From contig JAFZPM010000034.1 in the NCBI GenBank assembly GCA_017550335.1, positions 1 through 64,000 of the forward strand: a stretch of 64,000 bases of DNA. Direction: 5' to 3'. The stretch's first letter is position 1, and each line of letters opens with the position of its first letter. Of this stretch, positions 1 through 8,394 are shown in pieces. The translations under genes and the position numbers were made by a program. The notes beneath the pieces are model-generated. The model made no database searches. It had not been told where the DNA came from and saw only the letters and a list, made by a program, of their open reading frames with translations. This DNA comes from Paludibacteraceae bacterium. Lineage in GTDB: Bacteria > Bacteroidota > Bacteroidia > Bacteroidales > Paludibacteraceae.

Positions 1-63
1 CAAGTATACTACCCATAATGTAAATTCAAATCAAAAAGTAAGTCGCGATTTATAAAAAACGAT

Positions 64-1416
64 ATGAAAGGAAATAGTACAAATGATTTTTGGTGTCAAT
101 TCAAGTATGTTGACAATACATGGAAAAATGTAGTTGAAATATCCATGTTCGGAAGAGAAAAGGATATGGAGATCCTGATAGAAGATCCTGACAATAAAGG
201 AATCAACGATGTCCAGAAAGAATCATACGAATCCTATTTGAAGGATTTGAAGGAATACGAATCAAAAGTTCCTGATGTGCTATTAAGTTACTTCCTCGCA
301 AATTTCGAGGAAATAGACAGAATAGTCAGTCTTACAGACGATGCGCAAAAGGACACTATTGTTGCAGAGCGAATCTTCAAAATGTTTATGATTCTTTCTC
401 TATATATCGATAGAGAAGGAAATTACGGTTGGATTTGCAAATTTAGTTGGGAGAAAAATGGACTTGCCATTCTCCTCTCCGAGTCCGAACCACGCATCAT
501 CACTCCCGATCAGCTCCGTAACCTCCACAAAATCAACGACAACAGTTTGGGTCTCCTAGTACATGATGGCAAAAACGCATGGGTTGGGTTGGAGCAAAAC
601 GATTTCTTCGGCAAGGACGAAGACCTGCGGATCGAACTGGAAGGGAGCGTGGAGGAAGGCATCACCCCAGCACAACAACAGGCTTATGAACAATATCTGG
701 TGAAGAAAGAAGACTATTTCAACGAATTCTCCCGAATGATGTTAAGCATCTACACCGGTAGTGATGAGCAAGCTGATAACATGATGAGCATGGGACATAA
801 AATCATGGTGCAGACCGCCCTTCCCAAAATACTGTTTATTGACAAAGAGGGCAATTATGGATGGATTTGCTATACGCAATGGGACGATTCATACATCGGG
901 GTACTTCTCTCCGAGAAAAAGCAATACTTCCTATCCACAAATAATTTACATCACTACAGCGAAGTGGAGAAAGAGATAGACAATGAGCTTGGTTTGCTAT
1001 TCCCCACCTATCTCGGATTCGAAAGCGCTATAGTCGTCAGACTAATGGATAACGTGCTAACTTTACCGTTAGTAATAAACGCTAGACCCGAGAATGTAAT
1101 TGACGAGGATATTCGGAAGGCATACAAGACTTACCTGAGACTGAGACCTACATTCTGGAACGACATAAAAGGCGAAATGCTGTTTTACTATCAGTCGTAT
1201 TACAAGAACTTCGAAAACTATTTGGATATCCCAGAGGAATTGAACCAAGAGAACGTCAATGAAGATAATGTGATAAGCATCTTGGAATTCACTGAATTAT
1301 TTATTCGAGGCGGCCGTATCGCATGGCTCTGCGAGAGTCCGACGGAAGAGGATGGCTTGGCCTTCGAATTCACGGACGGAAAAGTGGAATGGAATTACCA
1401 AAATCAGGTCATCTAA
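64..1416 (+). CDS. Triple-repeat protein, possible toxin-immunity protein (copy 1)
   Basis: The product is a 450-residue soluble protein with no signal peptide or membrane segment. Three diverged repeats of about 140 residues can be seen, each with a QxxxY helix followed by a strand-rich GNYGWICxxxWDD-like block: roughly residues 10-155, 160-300 and 305-445. The last block reads RIAWLCESPTEEDGLAFEFTDG. The protein is a full-length paralogue of the gene at 1791-3173. I do not recognise a named family with certainty; the style resembles DUF-type immunity proteins of polymorphic toxin loci. The decayed nuclease-toxin tail just downstream supports an immunity role, but that is inference. The ATG at 64 is the first in frame. 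Confidence 0.7.
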   Translation: MKGNSTNDFWCQFKYVDNTWKNVVEISMFGREKDMEILIEDPDNKGINDVQKESYESYLKDLKEYESKVPDVLLSYFLANFEEIDRIVSLTDDAQKDTIVAERIFKMFMILSLYIDREGNYGWICKFSWEKNGLAILLSESEPRIITPDQLRNLHKINDNSLGLLVHDGKNAWVGLEQNDFFGKDEDLRIELEGSVEEGITPAQQQAYEQYLVKKEDYFNEFSRMMLSIYTGSDEQADNMMSMGHKIMVQTALPKILFIDKEGNYGWICYTQWDDSYIGVLLSEKKQYFLSTNNLHHYSEVEKEIDNELGLLFPTYLGFESAIVVRLMDNVLTLPLVINARPENVIDEDIRKAYKTYLRLRPTFWNDIKGEMLFYYQSYYKNFENYLDIPEELNQENVNEDNVISILEFTELFIRGGRIAWLCESPTEEDGLAFEFTDGKVEWNYQNQVI

Positions 1417-1461
1417 CGACTTAGGGCGCATCTGGCTTTCGGGTGTGAACCTAATCACATA
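1417..1461 (+). repeat. Duplicated 3' flank, copy 1
   Basis: The segment right after copy 1 (CTTAGGGCGCATC, then TCGG, then AATCACATAA) recurs after copy 2 at 3172-3215 with substitutions. The tandem duplication therefore included about 45 bases of non-coding 3' flank as well as the gene. Confidence 0.6.
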
Positions 1462-1499
1462 ACCCCAGAAAGTCCTGTTTGGCATCCAGGCCCTAGTGA

Positions 1500-1718
1500 G
1501 AAAGAGTTCAAAATTGGAGAGAAGATCCAGAACATAAAATGACTTGGCACGAAGACCCTGATTGCCAAACCATAATGAAGGTACCGACAATACTACATGG
1601 CAATTTGCCACACAACGGTGGCGTGAATGCTATGAAAAAAACAGGAATCGATACCCAGACCAATGTAAACAAACAGGTAGTGAATAGGGATAGATGTTCA
1701 TCTGAAGAATATGATTAA
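1500..1718 (+). pseudogene. Remnant of a nuclease toxin C-terminus (WHH/HNH type)
   Basis: An open stretch of 72 codons begins right after a TGA at 1497-1499 and ends at TAA 1716-1718, with no plausible start (the only ATG leaves 59 residues). Its translation holds TWHEDPDCQTIMKVP followed by ILHGNLPHNGGV. This matches the histidine-rich tail pattern (tWHh..d...m.lVp..iH....H.GG) of colicin-DNase/WHH-type HNH nucleases found at the C-termini of polymorphic toxins. WHE stands where WHH is usual. The N-terminal delivery part is absent, so this is read as a truncated toxin relic between two immunity-like genes. The motif match is by eye. Confidence 0.55.
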
Positions 1719-1759
1719 TGATTAATGATTTATGATTAATGATTAATGATTAATGATGA
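1711..1759 (+). repeat. Seven tandem copies of a 7-bp unit (ATGATTA)
   Basis: Seven consecutive heptamers are present: ATGATTA five times, one ATGATTT (third unit) and one ATGATGA (last). The array starts over the stop codon of the toxin relic and ends 31 bases before the next gene. It is a short simple-sequence array, a possible recombination scar or slippage site. Confidence 0.85.
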
Positions 1760-1790
1760 ATAATAACGACAATATAAATTACAAATAAAA

Positions 1791-3173
1791 ATGGAGAAAG
1801 AAATAACAGATAAAGTTTTAGGTCAATTAAAGTTTTTCGAGAAAAGAAAAATATGGTGGAAACACACAGATGTATCATTATACAGCAGTGATCACAAACT
1901 TGACTTATGGGTACAGGATGAAAACCATGAAGGTGTCCTTGATGTACAAAGGGAAGCATACAAAAGATACATGGAAAATGCGGACAAGTACATTAAGGAA
2001 GTACCCCAATACATCCTCGATTACTATAAATGGCACTATGAGGAGATTGACAGGGAAGTTGAGTTGGAAGACAATCAAAAAATAGGCTCAATTACAGCAG
2101 AGGGTGTAGTTAATGATTTAATGAATTTTTATTATCTGTTTATTTGTCGGGATGGCAGTTACGGATGGCTTGCTTCTTGCTGTTGGGATGATAATTATTT
2201 CGCAATCCTTTTGTCCGAGTCAAAACCACGGATGATGACTTATAACCAGCTCTACGACCTCAACAAAATCAACGACGACACCTTTGGCCTTTTGGTGCAC
2301 GACGGCATGCAAAGATGGTTGGGTCTGGAGCAAAATCAGTTTTATGGAGAGTCGGGGATTTTGCAAATAGAAGTGGAGGGAGGATACGATGAGGAGATCT
2401 CTCCGATACAGCAGAAGGCATATAAAACCTATCTAAAGAACAAAGAGGCCCATTTTAAGGACTTGACAAAGATGATGCTTACCGTATATCTGGGCGACGA
2501 AAAAAAGGCGGATGCGGCGATGAAGGTAAACGGAGTGACCGTAGTGGACAGATCGCTCCTCCCCAAAACACTCTACATAGACAAGGAAGGCAATTATGGA
2601 TGGATATGCTATTCATCCTGGGATGACAAATATCTCGGCGTCTTGTTGTCGGAGAAGGGACTCCACGTAATGCGTACTGACGAACTCCTTTCATATGCGA
2701 TCTACAAGCGTAAGAACGAAATTGTGATGGATAATGTTTTCGGGATGTTGTTTACCGACTACATGGGCTACGAGAAAACCTTAATCGTAAAACTTGCGGG
2801 GAGAACATACACCCTGCCGTTGACCATCAGGGCAGACGACGCGGAATTGACGGATGAGATGCGCTCAGCCTATAAACAATATCTGAAATTAAACTCCACA
2901 CTGTGGGAAGGTGTGAAAGACGCAATGCTCGAATATTACTTGAGAGGTTACGATTGGTTCTCAACTTTCATGGATTTTCCGGAAGAACTATCAAAAGAGA
3001 ACGTTAACAGAGAAAATGTCATGTCATTGGTGAAGTTCAAAAAATTATATATTTCTGACATTGACGGACGTATCGCATGGCTCTGCGAGTGCCCAACCGC
3101 TGAGGAGGATGGCCTCGCCTTCGAGTTCACGGACGGGGAAATCGAAACGATCGCCCAAACGGACATCATCTAA
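1791..3173 (+). CDS. Triple-repeat protein, possible toxin-immunity protein (copy 2)
   Basis: The product has 460 residues and is collinear with the protein at 64-1416, with the same three repeats. Nearly identical blocks include IDKEGNYGWICYSSWDD, GLLVHDG and RIAWLCECPTAEEDGLAFEF. It is soluble with no export signal. Tandem paralogy with duplicated 3' flanks shows local gene duplication. An immunity role against the nuclease relic at 1500-1718 is inferred from position. The ATG at 1791 follows an A-rich leader of the kind usual in Bacteroidetes. Confidence 0.7.
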   Translation: MEKEITDKVLGQLKFFEKRKIWWKHTDVSLYSSDHKLDLWVQDENHEGVLDVQREAYKRYMENADKYIKEVPQYILDYYKWHYEEIDREVELEDNQKIGSITAEGVVNDLMNFYYLFICRDGSYGWLASCCWDDNYFAILLSESKPRMMTYNQLYDLNKINDDTFGLLVHDGMQRWLGLEQNQFYGESGILQIEVEGGYDEEISPIQQKAYKTYLKNKEAHFKDLTKMMLTVYLGDEKKADAAMKVNGVTVVDRSLLPKTLYIDKEGNYGWICYSSWDDKYLGVLLSEKGLHVMRTDELLSYAIYKRKNEIVMDNVFGMLFTDYMGYEKTLIVKLAGRTYTLPLTIRADDAELTDEMRSAYKQYLKLNSTLWEGVKDAMLEYYLRGYDWFSTFMDFPEELSKENVNRENVMSLVKFKKLYISDIDGRIAWLCECPTAEEDGLAFEFTDGEIETIAQTDII

Positions 3174-3215
3174 CTTAGGGCGCATCCAACTATCGGACGC
3201 GACTCAAATCACATA
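3172..3215 (+). repeat. Duplicated 3' flank, copy 2
   Basis: This is the counterpart of 1417-1461, with the same CTTAGGGCGCATC start and ATCACATAA end. Confidence 0.6.
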
Positions 3216-3231
3216 AGAAGCAAACAAAACA

Positions 3232-3261
3232 AATAGGGGCGAAATTTCTTTCGCCCCTATT
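3232..3261. terminator. Bidirectional intrinsic terminator
   Basis: A perfect 13-bp stem, AATAGGGGCGAAA pairing with TTTCGCCCCTATT around a TTTC loop, lies between two convergent genes. It can serve both the immunity-like gene and the esterase gene. Confidence 0.8.
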
Positions 3262-3271
3262 ATTCATCCCC

Positions 3272-5065
3272 TTACTTGATAAGCATCGGATAGGACTTAC
3301 CCTCAGCATCCTTGAGGATATAGAATCCTTGTCCCAATTCACTGCTATATGCGTCCCGAATGATAACGGTCTTAACCAGCTTACCGGATGCGTCATATGC
3401 GAAATAAAAACCGTCTGGGAGACTATTCCCGGAAGAGACGTGATCGGTCACGTGGGATTCCTCCGAACCGACCAATTTGAAATCCATATAATCCAAATCC
3501 ACCCAGTCTCCTGTGATTTCAAGCTTCAACACATGAACACCCTTAGTTAGCTTGTTGAGCTTCGTCTCCACGGTGGTGAAAGTGCTCCAATCGCCTGTAT
3601 TAGGCACCTTCACAAATCCGCCCGGCGTTCCATCGTCACCAGGGATGATGAATGTATTGTCCATATAGAGGGTAAAAGCGGCACCGTTATTACCGGAAGC
3701 GACTCTTGACTCTACCACGTACTCGCCATCCTTCTCCACTTCGACGGTATATTCGATCCACTCTCCGGTTTCGGTATATCCGATAGCCGTATTGCTCATG
3801 TCCACACCCTCGTTACGCTCCCCTCCATTGCGGTTCTGCTCATCCGCATCGTGGTATGCGTTGCCTTCGCCACCGTAATCGAACTCCTCGGCTTCTATTC
3901 TCCCAGGAATCTTGGCAGGCGTACCGTTGAAAGGGGTCTGTGGTTTCATGATGCTTATCTTAATCTTTTTGGTGGTATACTCCTTGTTCTGGTTGTCGTA
4001 TCCGACAGCCCAAATGGTATGGTCGCCTTGCGCAACCTCTTCCCACACGTAAGTCATTTGGTCGCTGGCTATCTTCTCGCCATCGGCATAGATATCCACC
4101 CTGTTGATCGCGTCATTTTCCTTGCTGACGGAAATCTCCACTTTTCCTGGCTCAGATTCCACTATGGCAGCGGCTGCGATAGAGAGGTCAACTTGCTGGA
4201 CCGGATTGTCACCTAAGAGCTCTAACATCTTCTCAGCATATCGTTTGCCTAACAGCTTATATCCATTGACGGAGAAATGATATTGATCGCCGGCCGCTTC
4301 GCAATCCTGCGCAGAGATGACATGCGCGGTCGATATAACATTCGGCACGTTCCTTATAACATTGTTATGGCCGCTGCAAGGGCCCGTATAACGCACTTCA
4401 CCCACCAGCAAAGGCACCTCGGAGGCTTTCAGTCCAAGGTCATTCAGCATGTTCTCATAAACGCCTTTCAATCGGTTAGGCCAATTGGACTGACCTGAGT
4501 TGGTCTCTCCCTGGTGGACGAGGATTCCCTTGATGACACCCACTTCCTTCGCTATTTTTCCCATCTCGATGATTCGTCCATAAGGATTGCTTCCGTATTC
4601 CTTGGCATAATTCTGCAACCAATCCGCCGCAGAGTTAAGATAGGATTGGTAGTTGTTTTTTTCGAATAGTTGGATGTCAGCGCCACCGACACCCACCACG
4701 ATCACACCCACTCTGATCGCAGGGTCCAAATTCTCGACCATGGTACGTCCGAAATAATCAATGGGACCGAATCCCATACTTTGTCCGTTCATTTGTGATC
4801 CGTGGAAACAGCGGGCCAAAGGCGGAATGGCGGTGTACCATTGCCCTTTCTTACGGTCACCTCGACCGCAATCATTCGCGGAATATAACAATTGGAATCT
4901 TTCATCCACATTCTTTTGTTCTGATTCCGGTACTGGTGCATTTCCTTCCATATTCGATTGTCCCCAACAAATATAGATATGGAAATTAGGGTCTGGATCC
5001 GCCTTGGATATCGTCGCCAACCCTAAAAGGCACAATGACAGTAAAAAAGTATATATGTTCTTCAT
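3272..5065 (-). CDS. Secreted SGNH/CE6-type acetylesterase with Ig-like domain and CBM6
   Basis: A signal peptide covers residues 1-22. A sialate-O-acetylesterase-like (SASA, CE6) catalytic domain follows to about 285: nucleophile Ser37 in GQSNM, GVGGADIQLF at 124-133, VHQGETN at 183-189 and a GDQYHF block at 259-264 supplying the likely Asp/His. Residues 290-375 form an Ig-like module and 378-520 a CBM6 (RIEAEEFDYGG). The C-terminus (GFYILKDAEGKSYPMLIK) looks like a weak T9SS type A tail. The likely role is removal of acetyl groups from plant or microbial glycans outside the cell. It lies next to a polysaccharide locus but has its own promoter. Its MKNIYT start is shared with the PL11 lyase at 36341-38800. 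Confidence 0.85.
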   Translation of the reverse strand: MKNIYTFLLSLCLLGLATISKADPDPNFHIYICWGQSNMEGNAPVPESEQKNVDERFQLLYSANDCGRGDRKKGQWYTAIPPLARCFHGSQMNGQSMGFGPIDYFGRTMVENLDPAIRVGVIVVGVGGADIQLFEKNNYQSYLNSAADWLQNYAKEYGSNPYGRIIEMGKIAKEVGVIKGILVHQGETNSGQSNWPNRLKGVYENMLNDLGLKASEVPLLVGEVRYTGPCSGHNNVIRNVPNVISTAHVISAQDCEAAGDQYHFSVNGYKLLGKRYAEKMLELLGDNPVQQVDLSIAAAAIVESEPGKVEISVSKENDAINRVDIYADGEKIASDQMTYVWEEVAQGDHTIWAVGYDNQNKEYTTKKIKISIMKPQTPFNGTPAKIPGRIEAEEFDYGGEGNAYHDADEQNRNGGERNEGVDMSNTAIGYTETGEWIEYTVEVEKDGEYVVESRVASGNNGAAFTLYMDNTFIIPGDDGTPGGFVKVPNTGDWSTFTTVETKLNKLTKGVHVLKLEITGDWVDLDYMDFKLVGSEESHVTDHVSSGNSLPDGFYFAYDASGKLVKTVIIRDAYSSELGQGFYILKDAEGKSYPMLIK

Positions 5066-5093
5066 GATGTAAAAATTTATATTGTTAGCATCA

Positions 5094-5101
5094 CAAATAT
5101 A
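5094..5101 (-). promoter_or_regulatory. Promoter -7 box for the CBM6 esterase
   Basis: TATATTTG on the minus strand fits the Bacteroidetes -7 consensus TAnnTTTG, 29 bases before the ATG. Confidence 0.6.
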
Positions 5102-5219
5102 CGGATATGCGTTGATTAAGGCTTGAAAATATGTGTCATTCGTATGTGATATTAAAGCAAAAAGAATAGATTTTCCGTTCAGGATATGATATATATTTCT
5201 GTCAATTGGTAGAAATCAC

Positions 5220-6281
5220 CTATACGTTACGCAACATTTCCACTAACCTTTCCACACTGGCTTCCCACGTGAATTTTTCGATGAAATCGGATATTCTATC
5301 AGGATGAAGCGCTTCGGGCAACGTGTCGAACATCGCCGCCAAGGCATCGGAATCGTCCACCTTCACGTAATGCGCCAAGTCGCCATAGACCTCACGGAAG
5401 ACGGGTATGTCGGAGAGCACAACATTGCGGCAACCGCAAGCGACCGCCTCCATGGGCGGCATGCCGAACCCTTCGTACAAGGATGGGTAGACAAACAAGG
5501 AGGCGTGGGCATAATAGCTTCGCAACTCCTCGTCGGAGATCCGTCCCAGGAACTTGATATTATCGTTCCACGGAACTTCCAACTTCCCAAAGACAGGGTA
5601 ACGTTCCCCCACCACATACAGGGGCAACCGTTGGGCGGATTTGCCATAGGCCTCGAAAACCAAGGAGAGGTTCTTCCTGGGATCCAAGGAGGAGACTGTC
5701 AGTATGAAATTATCGGTGGAATGGTCATTTTCGGAGGCATTCTTACATTCGCCTTCCCTTTGGAGGAAACAATCCGACGGTGCGTTGTGGATGACGCTCA
5801 CCTTGTCGGGCGACACCTTCAGCAGCCGGACAATCTCCCCTTTCGAGAACTCGCTCACCGTAATGAGCCGCCGGGCATGGGAGGCCATCAGCGGCGTCAT
5901 CAGGCGATAGAAGAGCCTATAGGGCAAAGAGAACCACTTAGGATTCACCAGATAGGACATGTCGTGGATGGTCGCCACCTGCCGTCTCATGAAAACGGGT
6001 CCCAACCCCTTCAGGCTCAACAGCAACGAATCCTTCTTCTTCCGCATATGCCAAGGAAGCGTCACCTGTTCCCAGAGGTGCGATCTGAACGGACCCATCT
6101 GCTCGATGTTCAGCGACGAAAGATCATACGTATCCTCCCGCAACGGACCATTCGGGGCAAGCACCACACACGGATAGCCACGCTTCGCCAAGCCCACGCT
6201 CAACTCGTACGCGAAGCGATTGGTTCCCGTCATGGGTTGGGTGAGGAAACGTCCGTTGATGTAAAGGGTTTTAGCTGGCAT
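5220..6281 (-). CDS. Glycosyltransferase family 4
   Basis: The product has 353 residues with a GT-B fold. The C-terminal half carries the family motif EGFGMPPMEAVACG (the E-x7-E pattern that binds the nucleotide sugar), and GTNRFAYELSVGLAKRG near the N-terminus fits the acceptor domain. The start is set at ATG 6281 (MPAKTLYINGRF). An upstream in-frame start would add a basic, non-homologous tail buried in the preceding gene. The chosen start overlaps the GT2 gene by 11 bases, which indicates translational coupling. This is the last gene of the minus-strand polysaccharide block and probably adds a sugar to the lipid-linked repeat unit in the cytoplasm. Confidence 0.9.
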   Translation of the reverse strand: MPAKTLYINGRFLTQPMTGTNRFAYELSVGLAKRGYPCVVLAPNGPLREDTYDLSSLNIEQMGPFRSHLWEQVTLPWHMRKKKDSLLLSLKGLGPVFMRRQVATIHDMSYLVNPKWFSLPYRLFYRLMTPLMASHARRLITVSEFSKGEIVRLLKVSPDKVSVIHNAPSDCFLQREGECKNASENDHSTDNFILTVSSLDPRKNLSLVFEAYGKSAQRLPLYVVGERYPVFGKLEVPWNDNIKFLGRISDEELRSYYAHASLFVYPSLYEGFGMPPMEAVACGCRNVVLSDIPVFREVYGDLAHYVKVDDSDALAAMFDTLPEALHPDRISDFIEKFTWEASVERLVEMLRNV

Positions 6282-7170
6282 AGGATTTCTTGTACAACTG
6301 TAGCCTGAAACGATATTTCTCTTTCTTCTCCTTCTTCCCCAACAAGGAACAGAGGAGCACACCGGCCCACAAAGCGGTCTTGTTGATCAGATTGGAGACA
6401 TAATGGTAGAAAGCAGGATGATGCTTGCGGAAATAGGCGTTTCTTCCGTTGAAAGCGTGCATTTCCCTCTCCTCGGAGAAACGGAAACTCCTTCCGTCCA
6501 GATGGATGGCCATCGCCTGTGGCACCGAATGGACCTCATACCCGTCTTGCCTCATCCGTTGCTGCAGATCAGTCTCCTCGTAGTAGAGGAAGAAATCAGG
6601 GCTGAAACCCTCCTCTTTTTCAAAAATCTCCCTTTTCACCATCAAATCCGCCCCACAGATATAGGCGACCCGCATCGGATTTTCCGTCGGATTGAACTCC
6701 GCATCCGTAGGATAAAGCAACTTGGAGATCACCCGTCCGCAGATGAAATCCACCTCCTGTGTGATGGACGGCATGAAGAAGCTGTAGGAGTGGGATGGAC
6801 ATCGGTCCTCCGTAAAGAGGTTACCGCCGCAGGCCGCCACGCCAGGATGGGTGTCCAGATAGTCCGATAGGATCTTCACCACATTATTCAACAGGATGAT
6901 GTCGGGATTCATGAAGAAGAGGTTCCTGCCTTTCGCATATTGCACGCCCTTGTTATTCGCCATACCAAAACCGACGTTTTCATCGAGTAAAACAAGCCTT
7001 ATATCCTTCTCCTCGCAGAAGGATTTGAGTGCGGAAAGATCCTCGGTGGAGGAGCTATCCACCACAATGACTTCATACTTTCCCTCATCGACACAAGCAT
7101 AGAGGGAAGAGATGGCCTGGATGGTCAACTGCGAAGTGTTATAGTTTACGATAATGACAGAAACATCCAT
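6271..7170 (-). CDS. Glycosyltransferase family 2 (rhamnosyltransferase-like)
   Basis: The product has 299 residues. It opens with VSVIIVNYNTSQLT, has VVDSSSTED and NPDIILL at the nucleotide-sugar and metal site, and the CGADLMVKREIF...YYEETDLQQR block typical of WbbL/RfbF-like transferases. There is a basic tail with no clear membrane anchor. It starts 3 bases after the polymerase gene and overlaps the GT4 gene, so the three are surely co-transcribed. The sugar donor cannot be read from sequence. Confidence 0.9.
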   Translation of the reverse strand: MDVSVIIVNYNTSQLTIQAISSLYACVDEGKYEVIVVDSSSTEDLSALKSFCEEKDIRLVLLDENVGFGMANNKGVQYAKGRNLFFMNPDIILLNNVVKILSDYLDTHPGVAACGGNLFTEDRCPSHSYSFFMPSITQEVDFICGRVISKLLYPTDAEFNPTENPMRVAYICGADLMVKREIFEKEEGFSPDFFLYYEETDLQQRMRQDGYEVHSVPQAMAIHLDGRSFRFSEEREMHAFNGRNAYFRKHHPAFYHYVSNLINKTALWAGVLLCSLLGKKEKKEKYRFRLQLYKKSYAS

Positions 7171-7173
7171 ATC

Positions 7174-8376
7174 TTACGGCTTAATGATCGACACCACCTT
7201 CTCCTTGCAGACCAGCAGATTGTTCTTCGTGACGTAGAACGGGATAAGCAGCAACAGTATCATCTTAACGTATATGGCAGTATTCGAAAAAAGCATATCG
7301 GCCACATACTGGGTGAAGACAATCTGGGAGAAGACCGCATAGACCAATATATTGAAATTGCTTCCGCACTGCGCCTTCTTGAATGTCCATCCGTAGATGC
7401 TTCCCAGGATGATGGCGAAGATGATGACACCCGCGACACCGAAATCGACGTAGAAAGGATACATTCCCGTGTAAGTATTGGTCACGAGAGGCTTCTCGAT
7501 CCATGGAAGGATCACCTCCACAGGTTCGGTCGACGACAACCCTGTCTTGTAAAGGACCGCATAGAATAGCCGGAAGGTGTTTTCCCCGAAATGCTCGGCG
7601 CTGCAAGGCCTCAACGTGTCGAACGCTGACATGTTGCCTACGATGTATGTCCGCACGAAATCCGCCGTGACGGAAGAGAACTGTGAGGAATGGCGAACCA
7701 TCTGAAGCACAACAAACACTGTAAGCAATGGCAAGAAGGCTATCACAAAATGTTTGAGCTTGATAACCCTTTTGAAGAAGAGGATGGAACCCGTGTAAAG
7801 GAAGATGGAGAGAAAAACCATCTTCGACATCGTGATCGCCCCGAACATGACATATATCGCCAGAGGAATGGCGAGCCGCCACCATGTCTTCTTCTTGAAG
7901 CAGAGGAGTTCCAACATGTAGGATACAGGCCAGATGACGATCTGCCATCCGCCATACGGTTCCTTGAAACCACTTCCCTTCCCCAACGCCGCAAGACGTA
8001 GATCCAAAGCCCAATTACCCGACGAACCATTCACGATAGCGATCTGGGCGAACCGAATCAGGGACGGGAGGAAGGCGATGGCTAGGATAAGATATATATT
8101 ACGGACAAAAAAGCCCACGTCGTTATACTGGTCTTGCCTATAGGTGACAGATTGGGTCAGCAGGGAAGATACATTAACCGATAAAATCCAGCATAACAAT
8201 GTGATGCACAATGAACTGCTCAACGGTGGCAAGCGATGGTCAATCATCAGATAGAGCATCATGCAACAGAGCCACAGCAACGAAGTGATCACAGAAGGGG
8301 CGAATGGATTATTTTTGGAACAATATAATCCACCGAACACGAAGAATAAGCATACTATGATAATCACATAAACCAT
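7174..8376 (-). CDS. O-antigen/capsule polymerase (Wzy-like)
   Basis: The product is a 400-residue polytopic membrane protein with about ten hydrophobic segments and a large periplasmic loop near residues 270-330. It resembles the oligosaccharide repeat-unit polymerases found next to flippases. Primary sequence is poorly conserved in this family, so the call rests on topology and on its place between a ligase-like gene and two glycosyltransferases. It would join lipid-linked repeat units in the periplasm. Confidence 0.75.
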   Translation of the reverse strand: MVYVIIIVCLFFVFGGLYCSKNNPFAPSVITSLLWLCCMMLYLMIDHRLPPLSSSLCITLLCWILSVNVSSLLTQSVTYRQDQYNDVGFFVRNIYLILAIAFLPSLIRFAQIAIVNGSSGNWALDLRLAALGKGSGFKEPYGGWQIVIWPVSYMLELLCFKKKTWWRLAIPLAIYVMFGAITMSKMVFLSIFLYTGSILFFKRVIKLKHFVIAFLPLLTVFVVLQMVRHSSQFSSVTADFVRTYIVGNMSAFDTLRPCSAEHFGENTFRLFYAVLYKTGLSSTEPVEVILPWIEKPLVTNTYTGMYPFYVDFGVAGVIIFAIILGSIYGWTFKKAQCGSNFNILVYAVFSQIVFTQYVADMLFSNTAIYVKMILLLLIPFYVTKNNLLVCKEKVVSIIKP

Positions 8377-8394
8377 GCTACAAATGTAATGAAT

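Noticed and set aside
1711..1759. Possible CRISPR-like repeat array
   Set aside because: The unit is 7 bases with no spacers, so it is a simple tandem repeat.
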